From NCBI GenBank assembly GCA_902825795.1, contig CADECG010000003.1, positions 28,462-67,855 on the forward strand: a stretch of 39,394 nt of DNA, read 5' to 3'. Within the stretch, counting starts at the first letter, position 1. Each line of letters begins with the position of its first letter. Position numbers and translations under genes: made by a program. This document shows, one piece after another, positions 16,524-22,489 of this stretch. Below the pieces are notes generated by a model that made no database searches, was not told the origin of the DNA, and was given only the letters and a program-made list of their open reading frames with translations. The DNA is from an uncultured Bacteroidota bacterium. Its GTDB lineage: Bacteria; Bacteroidota; Bacteroidia; Flavobacteriales_F; PHOS-HE28.

Positions 16524-16922
16524 ACGGTTGTAGGTCCCGATGATGAAAGCAGCAACGTCCGCGCGCATCGTGGCGTCATCAGGGATGATCACGCCGGGCT
16601 TGTTCATGAAGTTGCTGATGATCACTTCCCGCGCCAGCTCCTTATCGCCGATGCTCTGGATGCATTGGTCCAGTTCGTAGAGCTCGTTCGCGCTCATCGC
16701 ATCCTGGAAGAGGTTCGCGTGAAGGATGGCCGCGTACTGCTGGTTGGTCTTCTCATTGTCCTTGATCGTGCCGGGTGGGTTCAACTGCACGTCGTTCAAT
16801 TCGTACTCGAGTTCTTTGGTGCAGGAGGTGTTGAAGAGCAGGAGCAATGTGGCCCCTATCCCAGCCTTTCCCCAGTGGGGAAAGGAGCCAAATGCCGCCA
16901 TCGATCGGGTCTTGGGGTTCAT
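16521..16922 (-). CDS. DUF1549-associated lipoprotein, reading frame cut by an in-frame TGA
   Basis: A 133-aa predicted lipoprotein. MNPKTRSMAAFGSFPHWGKA leads into GATLLLLFNTSC, a signal peptide with its lipobox Cys at residue 34. The n-region (GSFPHWGKAGIG) is encoded by a CCTTTCCCC-AGT-GGGGAAAGG palindrome of an interspersed repeat family. The mature part is helical (YAAILHANLFQDAMSANELY, ADVAAFIIGTYNR). It then stops at TGA 16521-16523, but the same frame continues with 41 coding-quality codons to a second TGA at 16395-16397. The gene probably was, or is, 175 codons long. ATG 16922 follows the TAG of the upstream gene by one base, so the two are coupled. The full-length form ends SDEYLFY, like the SDEYANIN end of its neighbour, suggesting two related proteins. 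Confidence 0.7.
   Translation of the reverse strand: MNPKTRSMAAFGSFPHWGKAGIGATLLLLFNTSCTKELEYELNDVQLNPPGTIKDNEKTNQQYAAILHANLFQDAMSANELYELDQCIQSIGDKELAREVIISNFMNKPGVIIPDDATMRADVAAFIIGTYNR
16865..16885. repeat. GGAGAGGG/AGT-loop palindrome, copy 1 (inside coding sequence)
   Basis: Perfect 9-bp palindrome: CCTTTCCCC (16865-16873), loop AGT, GGGGAAAGG (16877-16885). Its design and AGT loop match the element at 27780-27806. Here it lies inside the signal-peptide coding region of the lipoprotein gene. Confidence 0.5.
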
Positions 16923-16923
16923 G

Positions 16924-17859
16924 CTAGTTGATATTGGCGTATTCGTCGCTGATGAGGATGGTGCGTTGCATACGCTGCAGGTCGAGGTCCGTGTGGAACG
17001 AGGACATGGCGGTGTACACTTCGTATGTGCTGGCCTCACGTCCCATGAACGTGTTGTAGCTCCAGCGCACCATGCCTTCCTCGAACTCCGTAGTACCGGT
17101 GAGGATCTGCACGTAGTCGCCCTTGTTCTGGCCGCTTTGCGTGAAGAGGATGCCCGGTGCGTTGTTCTCCACCATCGAGAATCCGGTGTTGAACTCAGCA
17201 TTCGTGGGGTAGCGCAGCAGCAGGTTATCGAACGTGGCGTTGATGAAGTTGAACGTGTTCATGTTGATCTGGTCGTAGATGCTGTTGAACACCATGTAGC
17301 TCATCACGTCTTCGATGCCGATCAAGCCGTTCATGTAGTTCACACGGCTGTTCTTCAGGTTGCGCAACCGTTGCAGCTCGCTGTTCGCTTCACCAAGTCC
17401 TTGGGTGTTACCTGCCAGTGAATCGGCCAATGCGTTCTGCTCGGCAACGCCGATTGCGCCATCGATGATGTCATCGCTCGCGCCTTCCAAGCAGCGGCTC
17501 TTGTACAGCTCATATTGGCGTTGGTAGTAGGCGCGCTTGTAGCTGCTGTCGCCTTCCACGTACGCGGTGCTGGTCATCAGCTTGTTCACGAGCGCTTCGC
17601 GCGAACCGATCGACAGGGTTGCCGCTTCGAGCGTCGCGACTTCCGCGTCCATCTCCACGTTCAATGGTTCACGACCGATGAGATCGATGAACAGTCGGTT
17701 CACATAGTTCTGCGTGATAACAGTGGGCACACCGGCATAGTCGGGCGCCTGGTTACCGGGGATCAGCTCCGTCTCCTTCTTGCACCCGGTTCCGGTCAGC
17801 AATGCAGCCGCGAAAGCGCAGACTTCCAGCGCTTTTGCTTTACCGATCATTCGTGCCAT
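16924..17859 (-). CDS. DUF1549-like lipoprotein
   Basis: First gene of the minus-strand surface operon: about 311 aa with a lipoprotein signal (MARMIGKAKALEVCAFAAAL, then LTGTGC). Residues about 45-100 (VITQNYVNRLFIDLIGREPL, then REALVNKLMTSTAYVEG) match the N-terminal pattern of DUF1549, a planctomycete-enriched domain that accompanies DUF1501. The C-terminal part (YNTFMGREASTYEVYTAMSS, then ILISDEYANIN) recalls a DUF4214/phycobilisome-linker-like helical motif. No catalytic residues are obvious. Several in-frame starts exist (17925, 17871, 17859, 17850); I prefer 17859 for the signal peptide. The TAG stop is one base from the next ATG. It probably sits on the periplasmic side of a membrane. 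Confidence 0.78.
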   Translation of the reverse strand: MARMIGKAKALEVCAFAAALLTGTGCKKETELIPGNQAPDYAGVPTVITQNYVNRLFIDLIGREPLNVEMDAEVATLEAATLSIGSREALVNKLMTSTAYVEGDSSYKRAYYQRQYELYKSRCLEGASDDIIDGAIGVAEQNALADSLAGNTQGLGEANSELQRLRNLKNSRVNYMNGLIGIEDVMSYMVFNSIYDQINMNTFNFINATFDNLLLRYPTNAEFNTGFSMVENNAPGILFTQSGQNKGDYVQILTGTTEFEEGMVRWSYNTFMGREASTYEVYTAMSSFHTDLDLQRMQRTILISDEYANIN

Positions 17860-17971
17860 ACCCCGTTCCATGGGGCGGTGTACGGGGGCCGTTGCACACG
17901 TGGCCCAAATTCTCGACGAGCACAACGATCACTACCCCCTGTATCGACCGTACCGATCGACGAACCATGAT

Positions 17972-17989
17972 GAGGGCAGCGATGCCCTC
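17972..17989 (-). terminator. Hairpin after the DUF2306 gene
   Basis: GAGGGCA (17972-17978) pairs with TGCCCTC (17983-17989) around a 4-nt loop, directly beyond the stop of the minus-strand DUF2306 gene at 17993. It would separate that operon from the surface operon starting near 17859. No U-run follows. Confidence 0.4.
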
Positions 17990-17992
17990 TCT

Positions 17993-18511
17993 CTATTCCC
18001 TATGCCGCGATTGGTCAGCGGGGATCATGTGCGCCACTTCAGCGGACCATTTGGCAACCAACTTGCGTTGGAACAACGCACCAATAAGGATCGTTGCCCC
18101 GGTGGCACAGGAAACAAGGATCATGAACGCCGCATTGATCCGCACGCGCACCATCAGCTCCGAGAAGAAGGCAGCGTACAAGCCGATCACCGACCAGTAC
18201 ATAAAAACCAAATGCAGTTCCACTTGGCGCTGTGTGCGCGGGCGCTTCAGGATCGCGAGAATGCCCGCGACCACCGTTGACGCACTTACCAATGCAGCAA
18301 CGTGGAACGGACCGAAGGTCCCGAACAAGCGATACATGCCGAACGCCGATATGTTCAGTAGCGCCATGCTCAAAACGTATACGAAGCCCAGCCGACGGTG
18401 GGAACGCGTGCCCTTCGTCCGGAAAAGCACCATTAGGCCGAGCACCATGGCCAGCGTAGCGGATGCGATATGCATCCAACTCAGGAGGGTGTACGATCTG
18501 ATTTCAACCAT
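17993..18511 (-). CDS. DUF2306-like integral membrane protein
   Basis: A 172-aa protein with four predicted membrane helices (LLSWMHIASATLAMVLGLMV, LGFVYVLSMALLNISAFGMY, FHVAALVSASTVVAGILAIL, VFMYWSVIGLYAAFFSEL). The first loop carries KGTRSHRRLGFVYVLSM, the H-R-x-x-G-x-x-Y pattern of the DUF2306 family, whose function is unknown. Conserved His residues (H14, H38 and others) on helix ends could bind a metal or heme, but this is speculation. It is the last gene of a three-gene run with an HTH regulator 24 nt upstream, so it may be co-regulated by it. Confidence 0.75.
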   Translation of the reverse strand: MVEIRSYTLLSWMHIASATLAMVLGLMVLFRTKGTRSHRRLGFVYVLSMALLNISAFGMYRLFGTFGPFHVAALVSASTVVAGILAILKRPRTQRQVELHLVFMYWSVIGLYAAFFSELMVRVRINAAFMILVSCATGATILIGALFQRKLVAKWSAEVAHMIPADQSRHRE

Positions 18512-18535
18512 GATGTTCTTGGATCAGGATGATCA

Positions 18536-18823
18536 TCACCTATCGAGGTAGCCCTTGATCGCTTCCACGTACTTCTCGAAGGCGCGCAGCCCCTTGGTCG
18601 TGAGCTTGCAAGTCGTGAGCGGATAGTTGTCGCGGAAGCTCTTGGTAACGCTGATGTACCCCGCCTCCTTCAGCTTGGTGATCTGCACACTGAGGTTGCC
18701 ACGAGTGGCACCCGTGCTCTCCACGATGAAGGTGAACTCAGCGCTGTCAACACCAACAAGCAAGCTCACTACGGCAAGCCGCAGTTGATTGTGCAGGAGC
18801 GGATCAAGCGGGGCGAAGGACAT
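18536..18823 (-). CDS. Winged-helix transcriptional regulator (HTH_34/MarR-like)
   Basis: A 95-aa single-domain DNA-binding protein: MSFAPLDPLLHNQLRLAVVS, then FTFIVESTGATRGNLSVQIT (recognition helix), KLKEAGYISVTKSF and YPLTTCKLTTKGLRAFEKYV. This is the layout of the PF13601 winged-helix family: D-P-x-x-H-x-x-x-R at the N terminus, a G-N-L-S recognition helix, and a wing ending in L-T-x-x-G. Its 5' end overlaps the 3' end of the upstream membrane-protein gene by 20 nt. That gene pair is a common arrangement in Bacteroidota, where the regulator probably controls its own membrane-protein operon. The signal sensed is unknown. Confidence 0.88.
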   Translation of the reverse strand: MSFAPLDPLLHNQLRLAVVSLLVGVDSAEFTFIVESTGATRGNLSVQITKLKEAGYISVTKSFRDNYPLTTCKLTTKGLRAFEKYVEAIKGYLDR

Positions 18824-19391
18824 TCTCTTGGCGCTTGAGCATGAGGCCTGGTACTATGTATCCGAAGAACATCGCACTGCAATACAAGACCGTCAGCAGC
18901 AACGCATCATCGGTGAAGTGCATGATGATCCCCGCAAGCCAGAACAGCATACCGCCGAAGATGAGCGGACGGAAACGCAGGATCTGGCCGGTCATGAAGG
19001 TGGGCAAGCCCGTGAGCAACGTGATCATCGGCCCAGGATCGCGATGATGGGGTACCGTGCAGGCGATCGTGATGAGCAGGGTGATGACAAAGGCGCCCCA
19101 TAACCAACCTATAACGCGGTCCATGGGATTGTTCACCGGTTCGCGCTTGCCTTGCCGCGCACCGTGGATCGAGCTGAGGATGCCACCGATCAAGCCGGCC
19201 ACGCCCCAAGCTGCACCTTGGACGGGACCTGGAGGAGCGTCTCGCATGATGTAGGTGGCGATCATGGCGCCGATGAGCAGTACCCCCCACAGCAGGAAGT
19301 AGAAGCTCATGCGACTGAAGCTCTTCTTCGCTTGGCTGATCATGCTTTCAATGAGGCGCAGACTTTCGTCGGGGGTCATGTCGCGTTCCAT
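18804..19391 (-). CDS. Multi-pass membrane protein, partner of the HTH regulator
   Basis: A 195-aa protein from ATG 19389-19391 (MERDMTPDESLRLIESMISQ). The N-terminal ~25 residues form an amphipathic helix, followed by about five membrane helices (FYFLLWGVLLIGAMIATYIM, AAWGVAGLIGGILSSIHGA, VIGWLWGAFVITLLITIACT, FGGMLFWLAGIIMHF, LLTVLYCSAMFFGYIVPGLM). I recall similar proteins beside HTH_34 regulators in Bacteroidota; the role is unknown. A strong promoter-like pair lies 21-50 nt upstream, placing the transcription start between it and this ATG and arguing against longer starts. Overlap with the regulator gene suggests coupled translation. Confidence 0.75.
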   Translation of the reverse strand: MERDMTPDESLRLIESMISQAKKSFSRMSFYFLLWGVLLIGAMIATYIMRDAPPGPVQGAAWGVAGLIGGILSSIHGARQGKREPVNNPMDRVIGWLWGAFVITLLITIACTVPHHRDPGPMITLLTGLPTFMTGQILRFRPLIFGGMLFWLAGIIMHFTDDALLLTVLYCSAMFFGYIVPGLMLKRQENVLRPA

Positions 19392-19411
19392 ATTCTGGCG
19401 GTTTGATGGCA

Positions 19412-19441
19412 CAAACATAAACAGGTTTACAGGATAAACAA
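19412..19441 (-). promoter_or_regulatory. Well-formed Bacteroidota promoter for the membrane protein-regulator operon
   Basis: On the minus strand a TTG (-33 box, 19441-19439) is followed by 19 nt and then TATGTTTG (19419-19412), an exact TAnnTTTG. Both boxes and spacing fit the known Bacteroidota sigma-A consensus. It lies 21 nt before the ATG at 19391. Confidence 0.7.
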
Positions 19442-19451
19442 TATGCGCATC

Positions 19452-19459
19452 TACTTTTC
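19452..19459 (+). promoter_or_regulatory. -7 element before the TIP30-like gene
   Basis: TACTTTTC resembles TAnnTTTG and lies 17 nt before ATG 19476. It supports the shorter start of that gene, since the ATG at 19443 precedes this element. Confidence 0.35.
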
Positions 19460-19475
19460 CCCGACCTTCTTCGCC

Positions 19476-20147
19476 ATGATCCCTATTCTTCTGCTCGCCG
19501 GCGCCACCGGACTTGTCGGTTCCGAAGTGTTGCAGCTGGCCTTGGGTGATCCACGGGTGGCCAAGGTGGTCGTGCTTGTGCGCAAGAGGCTCGACCTGTC
19601 TCACCCGAAGCTGGAGCAATGGGTGGCTGCTGGGGGCGACCTGCTCAGCGGTTTGCGCGACACGCGCGTGGATGCGGTGATATGCTGTCTCGGTACCACC
19701 ATGCGCAACGTGGATGGCGACAAGCAGAAGTTCATCCACGTGGATCATGACCTGGTGCTTGGCCTGAGCGGTTGGGCGAAGGACCATTGCAACGGCGCCT
19801 TCTGTGTCGTCAGTGCTGTGGGCGCCGATGCCCGCTCGCGCTTCTTCTACAACAAGGTGAAGGGTGGCACGGAAGAGGGCCTGAAGGCACTGGGTTTACC
19901 CTCCTTGAACGTCTTCCAGCCTTCCATTCTCACTGGCCCCAGGAAGGAAAGGAGGATCGGGGAGCGCATCGGGATCGGCGCGATGCGGGTGATATCGCCG
20001 CTTCTGTTCGGTAGCTGGGCGAAGTACAAGCCGATGCCGCACCACGTATTGGCGAAGGCCTTGCTCAACTCTGCCCTTACGCATAAGACCGGTGCACCAG
20101 CCACGCACCGGTACCAGGAGATCGTCGATCTCGCCGATCAGAACTGA
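19476..20147 (+). CDS. NAD(P)-binding oxidoreductase, HTATIP2/TIP30-like atypical SDR
   Basis: A 223-aa Rossmann-fold protein. Dinucleotide binding is seen at the very N terminus, MIPILLLAGATGLVGSEVLQ (G-A-T-G-L-V-G). This is followed by VVVLVRKRLDL, the VDAVICCLGTTMRN strand-loop typical of TIP30-like atypical SDRs, and a possible catalytic Y-x-x-x-K in FFYNKVKGGTEE. The ILTGPRKERRIGER stretch is also family-like. The start at 19476 puts the glycine motif at the usual place; an ATG at 19443 would add eleven residues upstream of a promoter-like element. Substrate unknown. The 3' end overlaps the convergent M23 peptidase gene by 10 nt. Confidence 0.87.
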   Translation: MIPILLLAGATGLVGSEVLQLALGDPRVAKVVVLVRKRLDLSHPKLEQWVAAGGDLLSGLRDTRVDAVICCLGTTMRNVDGDKQKFIHVDHDLVLGLSGWAKDHCNGAFCVVSAVGADARSRFFYNKVKGGTEEGLKALGLPSLNVFQPSILTGPRKERRIGERIGIGAMRVISPLLFGSWAKYKPMPHHVLAKALLNSALTHKTGAPATHRYQEIVDLADQN

Positions 20148-21406
20148 ACGGGATCTCGGCGCTCAGCCTTTCGTTGGGCGTCGTCGATCTTGGCCACTAT
20201 CGCATCGCGCACATCGTAGAACCGGGCACGGTCCTCCTCGGCTACGGGCTCGGCCTTCGGAAGCTCTTCCTTGCGGTGATCCACTTGCACACCATTCTTC
20301 CAGAAGCGGAAGCACACGTGCGGACCGGTCGCGAGCCCCGTGCTGCCCACCTCGCCGATCACATCGCCTTGTTGCACGTTCTGGCCTTTACGCACCAGGA
20401 TCTTGCGCATGTGCAAGTATTGCGTGGTGTAGGTCCCGTTGTGGCGCACCTTCACGAAGTTGCCGTTCCCAGCGGTGTAGCCCGTGGCTTCGACAGTGCC
20501 ATCGCCTACTGTAAGGATGGGTGTACCGTATGGCGCAGCGTAGTCAGTGCCCAAGTGTGGCTTGAAGCGCTTCTGTACCGGGTGGAAGCGCCGCTGCGTG
20601 AAGCCGCTGCTCAGACGGCTGTACTTCAACGGTGCCTTCAGGAATGCTTTGCGCAAGCTGTTACCATCGCGATCGAAATAGGTCTCTGTCGAGTCCATGC
20701 TGAAGAGGATGGCCTCAGTTGCGCGGTCGGCAGTGGTGTAGCGCACACCCAACACTTCGGGATCGCCGTATCGCTGCCCGTCCACCGTGCTCTCGTTGTA
20801 CACGATGGTGAACTGCTCGCCTTTCTGGATGCGGTAGAAATCCACGGTCCAAGCGAATACCTCCGCCAACTGCATGGCGAGCGCCGGGTCGGCTCCGCAG
20901 GACGATAGATCATTCCACAACGCACCGGTCACCGTGCACGCCACTGCGCGCTCATGAACGACAACGGGCCGCTCGTGCACATGAACACTGAGCGGCGAAA
21001 GCGAGAAGACAATGTGCTCAACGGGACTTGCCTCATACACGAACCATTGCGGTGAGTGCGTGCCGTCATCCTTGAAGATGAAGGCGATCGGATGTCCCGC
21101 GCGCATGCGGTGTACATCGAACATCGGCTCCGCGATCCGCACCAGACTATCGACGGTTGCGGCACTGACCCCGTGCTCGGCGAGCAGGTCCCCGAACGTA
21201 TTGCCGTTCTTCACCGAACTGCGCTCCAATTCAAAGCCGCTCAACGGGATGCCATATGCGCTTGGTGCTGCCGGTACCGTATCCTCAAGCACCACCACTT
21301 TCTCCGGCACGTACTCCACATGCGGCGCCAGGTCGGTGGTAAGCGCTACGGAAGTGGCCACGGAAACGCCACCAACGCCGATCGTCCACCAGTGCCAAGT
21401 CTTCAT
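20138..21406 (-). CDS. M23 family metallopeptidase with an unusual His-to-Cys zinc ligand
   Basis: Predicted periplasmic peptidoglycan endopeptidase of 422 aa. ATG 21404-21406 begins MKTWHWWTIGVGGVSVATSV, a signal anchor. A middle region (about 55-140, GNTFGDLLAEHGVSAATVDS) resembles the OapA/LysM-like domain of MepM-type proteins. The LytM domain (about 270-375) contains HLGTDYAAPYG (H-x3-D), TQYLHM and GSTGLATGPHVCFRFWKNG. The usual H-x-H is H363-V-C365: the position of the third zinc ligand is Cys, encoded by TGC at 20312-20314. Cys can bind zinc, so activity may be kept. I recall this variant in other Bacteroidota. Alternatives are a degenerate activator like EnvC. It is convergent with the TIP30-like gene. 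Confidence 0.9.
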   Translation of the reverse strand: MKTWHWWTIGVGGVSVATSVALTTDLAPHVEYVPEKVVVLEDTVPAAPSAYGIPLSGFELERSSVKNGNTFGDLLAEHGVSAATVDSLVRIAEPMFDVHRMRAGHPIAFIFKDDGTHSPQWFVYEASPVEHIVFSLSPLSVHVHERPVVVHERAVACTVTGALWNDLSSCGADPALAMQLAEVFAWTVDFYRIQKGEQFTIVYNESTVDGQRYGDPEVLGVRYTTADRATEAILFSMDSTETYFDRDGNSLRKAFLKAPLKYSRLSSGFTQRRFHPVQKRFKPHLGTDYAAPYGTPILTVGDGTVEATGYTAGNGNFVKVRHNGTYTTQYLHMRKILVRKGQNVQQGDVIGEVGSTGLATGPHVCFRFWKNGVQVDHRKEELPKAEPVAEEDRARFYDVRDAIVAKIDDAQRKAERRDPVQF

Positions 21407-21494
21407 TGTACCGCAAGAATGCAACAAGGCACGGTAGTAACGCAACTACCGCCCCGTTGATTTTACCGGGTGCGATGTTCATGACCTCACCCTG

Positions 21495-21513
21495 CCCTCT
21501 CCGAGGGAGAGGG
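21495..21513. repeat. GGAGAGGG palindrome, copy 2
   Basis: Perfect 8-bp palindrome CCCTCTCC (21495-21502), loop GAG, GGAGAGGG (21506-21513). It sits in the 136-nt spacer between the DUF3108 gene and the M23 peptidase gene and belongs to the family seen at 16865 and 27780. As RNA on the minus strand it could also help end the DUF3108 transcript. Confidence 0.55.
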
Positions 21514-21542
21514 TCGCAATGGGAGGACAAGAGAACGGTGGA

Positions 21543-22364
21543 TCAATCCACCTTGGCGATCGGATGGGCCAAGCCGCTGTAGCCGCTCAACTCCATCTTG
21601 ATGGAACCCACCAGCACCTTGGCTTGGGCCAGTACGGGGATGTGGTTGCCGTCGTCGGTCACCCACACGTTCAAGTCGTCGTTCGTCTTGAACACGCGGC
21701 CTTCCTGCACGATCGGTTGGAACTTGATGCACTTGAATTTACCGTTGCGCAACTTGATCGTTTCGCGGCCCACCACTTTCATCTGCAATGGCCAGTGTTC
21801 GTTGTCCAAGAAGCAGTCGATAGTGAAGATGTCGCCCGTGGCTGCGCTACCAAAATCGAGTGTCCGTGCGAAGTAGAACGCGCTGATCATGTCCTGCGTG
21901 TGCGCGGGGATCTTGAAGGTCTTCTTCTCCTGCGTGGTCACCTCGGCGCGGTGCTGCAGGAAGATGTAGTCTTGGTTGAAGGTGTAGCCGCCTTCGTCAA
22001 CACTGCGCTTGAACGCCCATGGGAATACACCTATGCTGTCGAAGTAGGACTCGTAACGGTCGTCCACTTTATAGAACGTGTTGAAAGCACCGATGCTCTT
22101 ACCGGTGCCGACGGCGTGCAACATGCGACGACCTTGGAATTCCACATCGGTCTCTTTCAACTCCAGTTGAGCTAGCCCGGCATTGACGAAGCCGTAGTGA
22201 ACCACATAGGTGAGTTTCTCGCCGGCCTTGAAGGCAGCATGTGGCAGTGCGCGCAATTGCACGACATGGTCTTTGCCATCGCTATCCGGATGGTCGTTCG
22301 ATTGGCCGAAGCTCAGGGTGAGAAAAGCGAGGCCGGAGAACAGGATCAAACTCTTGCGGGTCAT
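21543..22364 (-). CDS. DUF3108 domain periplasmic protein
   Basis: A 273-aa exported protein. ATG 22362-22364 starts a Sec signal peptide (MTRKSLILFSGLAFLTLSFG|Q). The mature protein begins near FKAGEKLTYVVHYGFVNAGL and continues with beta-strands ending in KVLVGSIKMELSGY. G-E-x-L-x-Y-x-V-x-Y-G-x-x-x-A-G and the W-V-T-D-D-x-N-x-I-P-V motif near the C terminus are characteristic of DUF3108. The fold is thought to resemble lipocalin/LolA-like beta-clams, but the function is unknown. In-frame ATGs up to 22493 would translate the palindromic repeat and are rejected. It lies between leuS and the M23 peptidase on the same strand. Confidence 0.87.
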   Translation of the reverse strand: MTRKSLILFSGLAFLTLSFGQSNDHPDSDGKDHVVQLRALPHAAFKAGEKLTYVVHYGFVNAGLAQLELKETDVEFQGRRMLHAVGTGKSIGAFNTFYKVDDRYESYFDSIGVFPWAFKRSVDEGGYTFNQDYIFLQHRAEVTTQEKKTFKIPAHTQDMISAFYFARTLDFGSAATGDIFTIDCFLDNEHWPLQMKVVGRETIKLRNGKFKCIKFQPIVQEGRVFKTNDDLNVWVTDDGNHIPVLAQAKVLVGSIKMELSGYSGLAHPIAKVD

Positions 22365-22403
22365 GGCTACTGGAACGCAAAGGCTATACCGATCAATACG
22401 GCC

Positions 22404-22469
22404 TCGAGCCTTGAGCCACGGGCTGCGAGCTTTCTCTGCGCGACTTTCCGCTCGCGGCTCAAGGCTCGA
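22404..22469. repeat. CTCGAGCC/TTGAGCC palindromic microrepeat element
   Basis: A 14-bp perfect inverted repeat, TCGAGCCTTGAGCC (22404-22417) with GGCTCAAGGCTCGA (22456-22469). A further inner pairing joins GCGAGC (22425-22430) to GCTCGC (22450-22455). The spacer holds GGGCTGCGAGCTT (22420-22432), identical to 10064-10076. It lies in the 126-nt spacer between leuS and the DUF3108 gene. Confidence 0.65.
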
Positions 22470-22489
22470 AGCTCGCGGATTGGGCCCCA

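Noticed and set aside
16312..16524. Short minus-strand open frame of 70 codons overlapping the DUF1501 start
   Set aside because: It is a different frame over the TGA-interrupted lipoprotein end and the Tat signal region; the lipoprotein frame is the coding one.
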